A DNA stretch of 64,000 nt from Brachyspira alvinipulli ATCC 51933 (GTDB lineage Bacteria; Spirochaetota; Brachyspiria; Brachyspirales; Brachyspiraceae), in the NCBI RefSeq assembly GCF_000518245.1, contig NZ_KI912402.1:116544-180543 (forward strand), written 5' to 3'. The translations under genes and the position numbers were made by a program. The notes under the pieces are model-generated. The model made no database searches. It was not told the DNA's origin and saw only the letters and a program-made list of their open reading frames with translations. Positions 28,262 to 36,864 of this stretch are shown piece by piece. Each line of letters opens with the position of its first letter. Position 1 is the stretch's first letter.

Positions 28262-28882
28262 TTATAATTTTAAATTTTTTAACCAATTTTCTATAATTTT
28301 TCTTGAATCAAGAATATCATTTCTTGATATTGTCAGACCATCTTCTATGATTTTGGCATTTGGTTCTAATTGCTTTATTTTTTCTATAGTTCCTGAAAAT
28401 CTGCTTCCTCCATGAGTTGAAAAAGGTATAATTATTTTATTGGAAAAATCATACTCCTCAAAAAAACTGTACATAGCCATAGGAAGATCATAATACCATA
28501 TAGGATAGCCTACAAAGACAATATCATACCCATTAAAATTATTTATTTTTTGGGATAGTTTAGGTAATTTTTTATTGGCGATTTCATTTTGTACAATTTC
28601 CAATAATTCCTGATGGGTATTTGGATATTTATTTTCTGTTTCTATTTTAAATAACTCTCCTTTTGTAAAATTTTTTATAGTTCCTGCAAAAAATTCAGTG
28701 TTTCCTATTATTCTGCTGTTATCATTTATTCTGCTTGCCCCTGTAACAGTATCTATTCCATCTCCTTCCGGAATTGAAAAGTAAGCTATCAATATTTTAC
28801 CTTTGTTTTGAATATAACTTTCCTGAGCATTGCATGAGGCACATAGTATTATTATAAAAATTAGATATTTAATTTTTTTCAT
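28262..28882 (-). CDS. Flavodoxin-like lipoprotein (exported)
   Basis: 206 residues. Lipobox LCASC near residue 17, then LIAYFSIPEGDGI, a long insertion after the first strand, FVGYPIWYYDLPMAM and IPFSTHGGSRFSGTI. Fifth exported flavodoxin of the region and the most divergent: Ser replaces the Cys in the usual FCTHG segment. It is the gene nearest the divergent tetR gene, from which it is separated by 218 bases containing two palindromes. The MerR-type promoter for the cupin operon lies just after its stop. Confidence 0.87.
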   Translation of the reverse strand: MKKIKYLIFIIILCASCNAQESYIQNKGKILIAYFSIPEGDGIDTVTGASRINDNSRIIGNTEFFAGTIKNFTKGELFKIETENKYPNTHQELLEIVQNEIANKKLPKLSQKINNFNGYDIVFVGYPIWYYDLPMAMYSFFEEYDFSNKIIIPFSTHGGSRFSGTIEKIKQLEPNAKIIEDGLTISRNDILDSRKIIENWLKNLKL

Positions 28883-28920
28883 TTTATTTCTCCTTTTTTT
28901 ACTTTTTATACTTGTTTTTT

Positions 28921-28932
28921 CTACTATAGTAG
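28921..28932. promoter_or_regulatory. Palindrome in the flavodoxin-tetR intergenic region
   Basis: Perfect 12-base palindrome CTACTATAGTAG, 38 bases upstream of the flavodoxin start. It is a candidate operator for the adjacent TetR-family protein. Confidence 0.45.
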
Positions 28933-29000
28933 ATTATTATATTAATGTATTTTATTACTCTCGTGTTTTTTATTCTTTTTTGTATATATTATACTTTTTA

Positions 29001-29015
29001 GTTGATTAAATCAAC
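29001..29015. promoter_or_regulatory. Palindromic candidate TetR operator
   Basis: Perfect 15-base palindrome GTTGATTAAATCAAC between divergent genes, about 85 bases before the TetR start. Length and symmetry suit a TetR dimer. It could serve both the flavodoxin and autoregulation. Confidence 0.5.
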
Positions 29016-29100
29016 GGTTTTAAAATATGTTAAAGTTGTTTATTACACATATTGCATTTTTGTGTGGTATAAATACTGAAAAAAAGGAGATTTTTTTATT

Positions 29101-29673
29101 ATGAATGGAGAAAAAAAAGAAGATTTAAGAGTTGTTAAAACAAAAGAAATCATAAAAAATACATTTAAAGATATGATTTCTGAAATGGATTATGAAGAAA
29201 TTACTATAAAAGAGCTTACAAATAGGGCTAAAATTAACAGGAAAACTTTTTATTTACATTATAAAAGTTTGGATGATCTGCTTTTAGAGCTGCAAAACAG
29301 TATAGCAGATAATTTTATTGAGAAGCAAGTATCATATACAAAATTGGAAGATATGAAGTATTTGATTAGATTGTTTTTTGAAAGTGCGAGTAAGAATATA
29401 CCTGTTTATGAGAAAATATTATGCAGCGGAAGTTATAGAAATATAAGCGATCAAATAAATAAAAAGATTATGACACATAGAAAAAAAACTAATAAAGGTG
29501 CTTTTTCTAATAATGATGCTTATGAAAATATTATATTTGCTTATTATGGTGCAAATTCAACAGTTATATATAGACAATGGGTTGCAGATGGTAAAAAATT
29601 GTCTTTAGATGAAGTAACAGATTTAGCTGTAAATTTAGTATGTTATGGATTGTCCAGTGTGATGAAAAAATAA
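29101..29673 (+). CDS. TetR-family transcriptional regulator
   Basis: 190 residues. N-terminal helix-turn-helix at about residues 15-60 (TIKELTNRAKINRKTFYLHYKS) and an all-helical ligand domain after it. The pattern resembles regulators with a Firmicutes-type C-terminal domain. A GGAG ribosome site precedes the ATG at 29101. It is divergent from the flavodoxin gene at 28262, so that gene and itself are likely targets. The inducer is unknown. Confidence 0.88.
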   Translation: MNGEKKEDLRVVKTKEIIKNTFKDMISEMDYEEITIKELTNRAKINRKTFYLHYKSLDDLLLELQNSIADNFIEKQVSYTKLEDMKYLIRLFFESASKNIPVYEKILCSGSYRNISDQINKKIMTHRKKTNKGAFSNNDAYENIIFAYYGANSTVIYRQWVADGKKLSLDEVTDLAVNLVCYGLSSVMKK

Positions 29674-29858
29674 TTCTTAATCATTTTACATATAGTTACA
29701 TTTTAGTTAACTTTAATTTAAATTGCTAGTTGTTATAAGTTGTATTAAAAAATATTTTCTGATGATATACCTTATTAACTTTTATTTTTTATTAGTATTT
29801 TATAATATTGATTTTATATAATTTTTTAACATTTTTAGAAAAAACTTTATAAAATCAT

Positions 29859-29889
29859 TTGACATTGGAGTGTACTCTAATGCTATAAT
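29859..29889 (+). promoter_or_regulatory. MerR-type promoter with dyad, flavoprotein-MATE operon
   Basis: -35 TTGACA at 29859-29864, 19-base spacer, -10 TATAAT at 29884-29889. The spacer carries ATTGGAGTGTACTCTAAT at 29864-29881, differing from the site at 28229 only in the centre and one arm base. It lies 42 bases before the flavoprotein gene. Confidence 0.85.
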
Positions 29890-29931
29890 ACACTCTCAAA
29901 ATTAATAAAAATAAATGAGGTGTTATAAAAA

Positions 29932-30471
29932 ATGAGTAAAAAAGTATTGATAATATCATCTAGCCCAAGAAGAGGGGGGAATTCTGATACATTATGTGAT
30001 GAATTTTTAAAAGGTGCAAAGGAAGCAGGACATAATGCTGAAAAAATATTTTTAAAAGATAAGAAAATAGGTTATTGCGAAGACTGCGGAACTTGCTATA
30101 AAGATAATAAACCTTGTGTACAGAAAGATGATATGAAAGATATATTGGATAAAATGCTTGAAGCTGATGTAATAGTAATGGCTACGCCTGTATACTTCTA
30201 TACAATGAATGCTCAGATGAAAACGTTTATAGACAGATGCGTTACTAAATATTTAGAAATTAAGAATAAAGATTTTTATTTTATTGCAACTGCTGCTACA
30301 GAAAATAAAGATGAAATGCTTAGAACTATTGACGGATTCAGAGGATTTTTAGATTGTTTGGAAGATGTGAGAGAGAAAGGTTTTATATTAGCGCATAGCG
30401 TTTGGAATAAAGGAGAAATTAATGATAAAGAATTTATGAAGGAAGCATACAATATGGGATTGAATATTTGA
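29932..30471 (+). CDS. NAD(P)H-dependent FMN reductase / iron-sulfur flavoprotein-like
   Basis: 179 residues, cytoplasmic. The N-terminus LIISSSPRRGGNSD is the FMN phosphate loop. Cys residues in YCEDCGTCYKDNKPC form a compact cluster as in iron-sulfur flavoproteins. ATPVYFYTMNAQMKTFIDR is the conserved core of this family. It could reduce quinones or other electrophiles, or supply electrons to flavins. A ribosome site (GAGGTG) lies upstream. It is 46 bases before the MATE gene and is controlled by the MerR-type promoter at 29859. Confidence 0.9.
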   Translation: MSKKVLIISSSPRRGGNSDTLCDEFLKGAKEAGHNAEKIFLKDKKIGYCEDCGTCYKDNKPCVQKDDMKDILDKMLEADVIVMATPVYFYTMNAQMKTFIDRCVTKYLEIKNKDFYFIATAATENKDEMLRTIDGFRGFLDCLEDVREKGFILAHSVWNKGEINDKEFMKEAYNMGLNI

Positions 30472-30517
30472 TTATTTGATAAAAAAATAATCAAATTAAA
30501 TTTTTGAGGATAGGAAA

Positions 30518-31888
30518 GTGAGCGATATAAGTTATTCGGATGTTAATAAAATAAAAACTAATTACATGTTTTCTAATAAATATCTTATGAAGTTATTTAT
30601 TCCGCTTATTATAGAGGTGTTTTTAGAATATTTAGTTGGGCTTATAGATTCTATAATGGTTGCTAGTGTAGGGGAGTCTGCAGTATCTGCTGTATTTTTA
30701 GTAGATTTTGTAATAGCATTTCTTATAAGTATATTTGCTGCTATTGCTACAGGAGGTGCTGTTGCAAGCGGTCAGCATATAGGTGCTAAAAATATAGAAA
30801 AAGCAGATGACTCTATTAATCAGCTTATAAGATTTTTATTATTGTTTTCTTTAGTGATAACATTAATTATATATTTATTTAAAGATGCTATATTTGGAGC
30901 ATTATTTGGAAGCATTACAGATGAAGTTAGAAATGAAGCAAATATTTATATGCTTATAGTTGCAGCTTCAATACCGTTTTTAGCTGTTTATAATGGCGGA
31001 GCTTCAATGTTTAGAACTATAGGAAATTCAAAAATATCAATGAAGATTATGATATCTATGAATATATTAAATGTTGTAGGAAACGCTATTTTAATTTATA
31101 TATTTAAAATGGGTATAGCAGGAGCAGCAATATCTACATTAGTAAGCAGAATAGGTTCGGCTTTAATAATTATAATTTTGGGACTTAATAAAAAAAATCT
31201 TATATATATCAAAAATAAAATAATGTATAAGATGGATTTAAACACAATAAAAAGAATATTATCAGTAGGTATTCCTTATGGTATAGAAAATGGAATGTTT
31301 TATTTGGGAAGATTATTGATACTTAGTTTAGTATCCACATTTGGAACTGCATCAATAGCGGCAAATTCTGTTTCTACTATTATAGCTAGTTTTGAAGTTT
31401 TACCTGGTATGGCTATAGGTTTGGGACTTACTACAATTATATCTCAATGTGTAGGTGCTAGTGATTATAATCAAACTAAATATTATACAAAAAAAATTAT
31501 AACTATTATTTATGTATCTCAAACTATAACAAGTATTATAATATTGTCTGTTTTGCCTATAATACTTAACATTTATAATTTATCAGCGGAAGCAACATCA
31601 TACACTTATAAACTGTCTTGGTATCATGCTATTATGATGATTATATGGCCTTTGGGATATTCTCTTCCTGTGGTATTCAGAGCTTCAGGAGATGCAAAAT
31701 TTCCTATGGTAGTAGCATCGGCATCAATGGTATTATGCAGGATAGTATTGGCTTATGTATTTGCCTTATATTTTCAAATGGGTATGGTTGGTACTTGGAT
31801 AGCTATGTTTGTTGATTGGATAGTAAAGGCTATAATATTTACATTTAGATATTTAAGCGGTAAATGGATAAAGTTTCAATATAGTTAA
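30518..31888 (+). CDS. MATE-family efflux transporter
   Basis: 456 residues, twelve membrane helices, two related halves as in MATE exporters, which use sodium or proton gradients to expel drugs or metabolites. Starts at GTG 30518 after GAGGATAGGAAA. Motifs include the N-terminal IDSIMVASVGESAVSAV and the symmetric second-half GLGLTTIISQCVGA. In an operon with the flavoprotein, so it may export the compound that is reduced or conjugated by the cluster. Confidence 0.9.
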   Translation: MSDISYSDVNKIKTNYMFSNKYLMKLFIPLIIEVFLEYLVGLIDSIMVASVGESAVSAVFLVDFVIAFLISIFAAIATGGAVASGQHIGAKNIEKADDSINQLIRFLLLFSLVITLIIYLFKDAIFGALFGSITDEVRNEANIYMLIVAASIPFLAVYNGGASMFRTIGNSKISMKIMISMNILNVVGNAILIYIFKMGIAGAAISTLVSRIGSALIIIILGLNKKNLIYIKNKIMYKMDLNTIKRILSVGIPYGIENGMFYLGRLLILSLVSTFGTASIAANSVSTIIASFEVLPGMAIGLGLTTIISQCVGASDYNQTKYYTKKIITIIYVSQTITSIIILSVLPIILNIYNLSAEATSYTYKLSWYHAIMMIIWPLGYSLPVVFRASGDAKFPMVVASASMVLCRIVLAYVFALYFQMGMVGTWIAMFVDWIVKAIIFTFRYLSGKWIKFQYS

Positions 31889-31914
31889 TAATAGTTAATA
31901 AATGATAAAAAAAT

Positions 31915-31960
31915 AAAATTGGTATGACTTAGTAAAATTTTTAATAACATACCAATTTTT
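31915..31960 (+). terminator. Rho-independent terminator after the MATE gene
   Basis: Stem AAAATTGGTATG / CATACCAATTTTT with an AT-rich loop, followed by a T-run. A close copy is at 32566-32606. Confidence 0.85.
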
Positions 31961-32565
31961 CTATTATTAATTAAAGCTAAAACAATAGACTTGTTTCAAA
32001 ACTATTTTTATGATATTTAAATAATTTCAATATAGTTTATAGTGGTATTTGCTCAAGATATGTTGAGTACGAAGTACACATTGGGTGTAGGTAACCAAAC
32101 TTCTAAACATATAGAGTTAAAATACCTGCGTTTTTGCGAAGCTGCCGACGAAGTCCACCTGCGGTGGCGGCAGCAACTTTGACGAAGTCTGCAGAGCGTG
32201 TGTGACAAAAAAGTTGATAACATATATATACAGATATTAGCAAAGTATATTTGTTTCACTATATACTAAAAATTTTTAATTTTGTCAAAATTTAGATTTT
32301 TAATTTTATTGTTTGTGGTGGCTTTGCCCCCACACCCCTAGTTCTTTTGCGACCGAAGGAAGTACCTTTAGGTATGACCAAAAGAACCAAAAAGACTGCA
32401 TTTTTAACCTAAATTTTAGGTATTACCACACATTTAATACTTATTGTAATAATATAAGGTTGTAGCTCTTGCACTTTTTGCAACTTTTTGCAGCGGGAAA
32501 AAGTTGAGTAAAAAACTTATTATATATTTGAAAACTTAAAAATTTTCAGTATAAAATAAAAAAAT

Positions 32566-32606
32566 AAAATTGGTATGCCTTAATAATTTTAAGAACATAC
32601 CAATTT
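32566..32606 (-). terminator. Rho-independent terminator after the MerR gene
   Basis: Same stem (AAATTGGTATG / CATACCAATTT) as at 31915, with a different loop. Read on the minus strand it is followed by a T-run and lies just beyond the MerR stop. Confidence 0.85.
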
Positions 32607-32645
32607 ATTTTTTGTTAAAAATATAAATATTATATTTTGATTGTT

Positions 32646-32996
32646 TTAATTGAAAAAATCTTTTTCCTCTAATTTTTTATTTAATTTTTCTAATTTTATT
32701 TTTATCTCATTAAAATGCTTATGCATTAAATCTCTTTCATTTATTAGTATTGATTTTCTTTCGTTTATGGTATTTTTTCCTTTTTTTGAAAGTTTAATAT
32801 ACTTTATTATGGAGTCTATTGATATGCCTAAATCACGCATTGACTTTGAGAATTCTATGCATTTTAAATTATATTCATTGTAGTTTCTTATTCCGCTTTT
32901 GCTTCTGCCTATTTCAGGTATTACACCTATTTTTTCATAATATCTTAAAGTGTCTTTTGATAAACCTGTTAATTCGCTTACTTCTGCTATAGTCAT
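32646..32996 (-). CDS. MerR-family transcriptional regulator
   Basis: About 116 residues. I place the start at the ATG 32994-32996, six bases after AGGGAGG; an upstream in-frame start would add an unlikely leader. The N-terminus MTIAEVSELTGLSKDTLRYYEKIGVIPE is the MerR helix-turn-helix, followed by the second winged part and a coiled coil (ERDLMHKHFNEIKIKLEKL). It lacks the usual metal-binding Cys residues, so it is probably of the AdhR/NmlR-like small-molecule or electrophile class. The two 19-base-spacer promoters with a TTGGAGT dyad at 28221 and 29859 are the obvious targets. Divergent from the LysR gene. Confidence 0.9.
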   Translation of the reverse strand: MTIAEVSELTGLSKDTLRYYEKIGVIPEIGRSKSGIRNYNEYNLKCIEFSKSMRDLGISIDSIIKYIKLSKKGKNTINERKSILINERDLMHKHFNEIKIKLEKLNKKLEEKDFFN

Positions 32997-33061
32997 AATG
33001 TCCTCCCTTATATTATTTCTTGTTTTATGAGGTAATTTTAAGTTATTATTAAAATATATCA

Positions 33062-33101
33062 AATACTTATATATTATAATTAGTTATAATATATAAGTAT
33101 T
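33062..33101. promoter_or_regulatory. 18-base-arm perfect dyad between MerR and LysR genes
   Basis: AATACTTATATATTATAA and its exact reverse complement are separated by TTAG, in the divergent intergenic region. There is no U-run beyond it, so it is an operator or a hairpin in both leaders. Its position suits binding by the LysR or MerR regulator. Confidence 0.75.
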
Positions 33102-33153
33102 GCTAAATATTGATATTTATGATACTATACAAAAAAATAAAATAGGTATTTCA

Positions 33154-34047
33154 ATGGATATAAAATCTCTAAAATATTTTTTAACTTCTGCAAGAGAAGG
33201 AAGCATTACAAAAGCAGCAAATTCTCTAAACCTTACACAGCCTAATCTTTCAAGACAAATAAATAATTTAGAAAAAGAAATCGGTAAAAAATTATTCATA
33301 AGAAGCAATTATAGTATAAAGCTAACTTCAGACGGTATTTTGCTTAAAAAAAGAGCAGAAGAAATTATTGATATGGTAGAAAAAACAAGAAAAGAATTTC
33401 AATCATCAGAAGATATTATAGCTGGAGATATTTATATAGGGAGTGCAGAAACTTATTATATTAAATTAATTGCTGATATAATAAAAGAGCTTAGAGAGTT
33501 TTATCCTAAAATAATATATCATATTCATAGCGGAGCATATTCAGAAATAACAGAAAAACTTGATAAAGGGCTTGTGGATTTTGGAATTTTAATAGGGAAT
33601 ATTGATTCATCTAAATATGATTATATAGATATTCCTTATAAAGAAGTTTATGGTTTATTAATGAGAAAAGATTCGCATTTGTCTAAAAATAAATTTATAG
33701 AAAAAAATGATTTGTTTGATATACCTATAATATGCCCTAAAATATTTTTTAATAATAAAATTCAAACTTCCAAATTTAATGAATGGATAGAAAATGATTT
33801 TGATAAATTAAATATTATATTAACTTACAATTTAATTTATAATGCTGCTTTAATGGTTGAAAAAGGTATAGGATATGCTTTAACTATAGATAAATTAATT
33901 AATACAACAAATATAAACGATTTACGCTTTATACAATTAAATCCAAAATTAGAAATAGAATTGAGGGTGGTTTGGAAAAAAAATCAAGTATTTTCAGAGG
34001 CTTCAAAGATATTTTTTAATAAGCTGTATGAAAAATTTCCAAGTTAA
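33154..34047 (+). CDS. LysR-family transcriptional regulator
   Basis: About 297 residues. Start taken at ATG 33154, which gives the standard opening MDIKSLKYFL and follows AGG at a good distance; a TTG at 33100 is unlikely because it would lie in the dyad. HTH at about residues 15-40 (GSITKAANSLNLTQPNLSRQI), then a periplasmic-binding-like effector domain from about residue 90. The effector is unknown. It sits beside the electrophile-type MerR gene and downstream of the redox cluster, which suggests a role in its control. Confidence 0.9.
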   Translation: MDIKSLKYFLTSAREGSITKAANSLNLTQPNLSRQINNLEKEIGKKLFIRSNYSIKLTSDGILLKKRAEEIIDMVEKTRKEFQSSEDIIAGDIYIGSAETYYIKLIADIIKELREFYPKIIYHIHSGAYSEITEKLDKGLVDFGILIGNIDSSKYDYIDIPYKEVYGLLMRKDSHLSKNKFIEKNDLFDIPIICPKIFFNNKIQTSKFNEWIENDFDKLNIILTYNLIYNAALMVEKGIGYALTIDKLINTTNINDLRFIQLNPKLEIELRVVWKKNQVFSEASKIFFNKLYEKFPS

Positions 34048-34058
34048 TTAATTTAACA

Positions 34059-34722
34059 TTATAATAATGAATCTCTGCTATAATCTGTTATATCTGTTCC
34101 TATTTTTTGAGCCAATTCTTTTACTGTGATTTTTTTATCATATATGGCATTAAGTTCTGCATCTGTTGCCCCTAAAAGCTCAACAAAAATAACTTTTCCA
34201 TTTGGAGTATTTATTTCCCCCTGCTTTATCTGGTATAGTGATAAATCCTGTTATTTTAGATTTCTGTTCAGCATCTATTCCTTCTTTTTGTTTAGTCCAT
34301 ATATATTCATAAGGATTAAAAACTGCACCGCTTTCAAATACATATCTTGCTAATTGCTGTAAAAATCCTACCGCTGTTTTTATTTCATTATCTGCTGCAT
34401 CATCATCTTTAGTATTATTAGTTTGTTTTTCATTCATTTTTAATTTAAAAGTAAGCTCAAAACCAAATCCGATATACTCTTTATTCTCTGATTCTTTTTC
34501 ATAAAGTTCGCTGAATCCGTAAGTAACAAAATGATAGTATCCGTTTCCTCTGTAAACACTTATTCCGTCAAGAGGGGCTTTTCCTCCAAGTACATAACTT
34601 ATTATAGGTCTGTAATGTAGAGGTTCTTTTTGTTCAGGATATATTTTCTCAAAAGTTTCTGTTATAGCATCAAAACTGGAAGTATTTATTTCTTCATTAT
34701 TATTTAAATCTTCATTACTCAT
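34059..34722 (-). pseudogene. SUFU-family gene with frameshift
   Basis: The first part (from ATG 34722) encodes a Suppressor-of-Fused-type domain, with IISYVLGGKAPLDGISVYRG and HFVTYGFSELYEKESEN, the usual opening of the family. The frame ends at 34180 after ITGFITIPDKAGGNKY. In the next frame the chain continues with KQGEINTPNGKVIFVELLGATD and ends at 34059-34061, giving the expected SUFU C-terminus. The total length is 3n+1, which fits one inserted base in the GATAAAGCAG region near 34230. Bacterial SUFU proteins are known as immunity factors of polymorphic toxins; no toxin gene is nearby. Could be a pseudogene or a sequence error. Confidence 0.85.
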
Positions 34723-34872
34723 TTTTAGTCTCCAAATTATTATGTTAATTCCTGTAAATTAGTATAACAGAAAGAATTTATATATCAATAATATTTTTTT
34801 ATTATTTTTTTACTTGAAAAATTATAAAAATATTTTAATATGAGAATTGTAAATTTTTATTCAGGTAAATAA

Positions 34873-36864
34873 ATGATAAAAGAAGAAATACTTCAATTAT
34901 TTGAATTAGGAAAAAGAGCTTTTCAAGAAAAAAGATATGAAGAAGCTATTTTTAACTTAGAAAAGATAATTGATATTTATAATAAAGATTTAGTTTTTTA
35001 TTCTGATGATGAATTTATTATTTATAGTGATGATAATGATAATGATGATGATACAAATGCTGAAGATATTGATAATATGCATAATATTTTGATAAGTGCT
35101 TATTATAATATAGGTGCTTCTAAATGCAATTTAAAAGAGTATGAAGAGTCTATAAAATATTTTGATAAAACTTTAGAACTTAATGATGAATATTCTGATG
35201 CATACTATAGCAGAGGTATTTCTAAATATAGATTAGAATTATATGAAGAAGCAATAAAAGATTTTAGCAAAGTTTTAGAATTAAATCCTAATTTTAAAAA
35301 CGCCTATTATATTAGAGCTTTATCTTATGCTAAAATAAATAAACATAAAGAAGCTATTGATGATTTTAATACATTATTAATAGAATATGATGAAATTGAT
35401 TATATATATTATTATTATAGAGCTTTATCTAAATTTCATTTAAATTTATTTGAAGAAGCTATAAAAGATTTTACTATTGCTGCAGACAATTTATCTAATG
35501 AGAGTTATATATATTATGATAGGGCTTTAACTTATTCTAGCTTGAATATGTTTGAAAATGCTATTGATGATTATAGTAAAGTTATAGAGCTTAATAAAAA
35601 TGATATTGACGCTTATTATAACAGAGCTTTATCATATTGCAAAATAGAAGAATATAATAAAGCTATAAAAGATTATGATAAAGTTATAGAATTAAATCCT
35701 GATGATAAAGAAGCTGTTTATAATAGAGCTTTATGCAAACAGAATTTAGATTTGTTTGGGGAAGCTATAGAAGATTTTAATTCCATTATTGATTCAGATA
35801 ATGAATTTGTTTATTATAATTTAGGTGTTTGTTATTTAGAATTGGAAAGATATGAAGAAGCTATTAATTATTTTGATATATTTATAAAACTTAATCCTTA
35901 TTATACTGATGCATATTATTATAGAGGAAATGCTAAATCTGATTTAGAACTTTATGAAGAAGCTATTGAAGATTATAATAAAACTTTAGAATTAGATAAT
36001 GATTATATAGAGGCTTATTATGAAATAGCTATAGCAAAGATTAATTTGAATTTATATGATGAGGCAATGAAAGATTTTGATAAAGCTCTATATAATGCAA
36101 AGTCAGATTCTGATAAGGCTTATTTATATAATTTGAAAGGCACTTTAAATGAAAGATCACAAAACTATGATGAAGCTATAAAAAATTATACTAAGGCGAT
36201 AAAATTTGGATATGAATGTTATTATGAAAGAGCTATTTCCAAATATAATGCAGGGTTAATAAAAGAATCTATTGATGATTATGAAAAGGCTATAGAATTA
36301 GAAGCGGATAATTATAAAATATATTATGATAAAGGGATTGCTGAACTCGATTTATTTTTGTATGAAGAGGCTGTAAAAGATTTTGATAAGTCTATAGAAT
36401 TAAATCCTAATTATGATGAAGCATATTATAATAGGGGGGTTGCTAACGGTGTATTGAACAATTATGAAGAAGCTTCTAAAGATTATGAAATGACTATCAA
36501 ATTAAATAATAAACATGATTATGCTTTTAATAATTTGGGAAGCTGTTATGTAAAATTAAAAGAATACGATAAGGCATTAGAAAATTTTTATAAAGCATTA
36601 GAAATAAATTCTGAACTTGCCCTTCCTCCTAATAATATAGGAGAAGTGAAATCAAGATTGGCTTTAAAAGAGAAAAACAATATAGAAGTTTATAATAAAT
36701 TAAATACTGAAGCATTAGAATATTTTAATAAATCATACAAAATGGCTTTAAAAAATAATGATGAATACGAAATAAATGCAATTATAGATAATATGAAAGA
36801 ATTAGCAGCTGAAAATATAGAGCCTGCAATAGAGTTTTTAAAAAATCATAATATTAATAATTAA
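34873..36864 (+). CDS. TPR-repeat protein
   Basis: 663 residues. Almost entirely tetratricopeptide repeats of about 34 residues, with the recurring form AYYNRALSYCKIEEYNKAIKD and about fifteen copies. An Asp-rich acidic loop at about residues 45-70 (SDDNDNDDDTNAED) interrupts the first repeats. No signal peptide. A weak AGG ribosome site precedes the ATG. Its end overlaps the convergent SMI1/KNR4 gene by 11 bases. Scaffold role inferred only. Confidence 0.85.
   Translation: MIKEEILQLFELGKRAFQEKRYEEAIFNLEKIIDIYNKDLVFYSDDEFIIYSDDNDNDDDTNAEDIDNMHNILISAYYNIGASKCNLKEYEESIKYFDKTLELNDEYSDAYYSRGISKYRLELYEEAIKDFSKVLELNPNFKNAYYIRALSYAKINKHKEAIDDFNTLLIEYDEIDYIYYYYRALSKFHLNLFEEAIKDFTIAADNLSNESYIYYDRALTYSSLNMFENAIDDYSKVIELNKNDIDAYYNRALSYCKIEEYNKAIKDYDKVIELNPDDKEAVYNRALCKQNLDLFGEAIEDFNSIIDSDNEFVYYNLGVCYLELERYEEAINYFDIFIKLNPYYTDAYYYRGNAKSDLELYEEAIEDYNKTLELDNDYIEAYYEIAIAKINLNLYDEAMKDFDKALYNAKSDSDKAYLYNLKGTLNERSQNYDEAIKNYTKAIKFGYECYYERAISKYNAGLIKESIDDYEKAIELEADNYKIYYDKGIAELDLFLYEEAVKDFDKSIELNPNYDEAYYNRGVANGVLNNYEEASKDYEMTIKLNNKHDYAFNNLGSCYVKLKEYDKALENFYKALEINSELALPPNNIGEVKSRLALKEKNNIEVYNKLNTEALEYFNKSYKMALKNNDEYEINAIIDNMKELAAENIEPAIEFLKNHNINN

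Larger units (their letters stand above)
31889..32645. repeat. Intergenic mosaic repeat island 2
   Basis: 757 bases with no gene. Two similar hairpins at 31915-31960 and 32566-32606 bracket it. Between them are relatively GC-rich modules. The first (about 32128-32222: gcgtttttgcgaagc ... gacaaaaaagttgata) occurs inverted at 53100-53180. The second (about 32330-32420: ccctagttcttttgcgacc, then gaaggaagtacctttaggt, then taacctaaattttaggt) occurs inverted at 53220-53390. The third (about 32470-32518: gcactttttgcaacttt) recurs at 7201-7250. The edge motif CTATATACTAAAAATTTTTAA is at about 32261 and its inverse at about 32530-32555. A 68-codon frame here is not credible as a gene. Confidence 0.8.

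Noticed and set aside
32053-32259. 68-codon minus-strand frame in the second repeat island
   Set aside because: It follows the relatively GC-rich repeat module, has no ribosome site and Cys/Arg-rich low-complexity content; the matching inverted module at 53100-53180 lacks a corresponding frame.
33062-33101. Long dyad as a bidirectional terminator
   Set aside because: It lies between divergent starts, not after stops, and has no U-run; an operator or leader hairpin fits better.
34873-36864. Internal TPR repeats as CRISPR or DNA tandem repeats
   Set aside because: The repetition is at the protein level (TPR units of about 34 residues) with variable DNA, not a CRISPR-like array.
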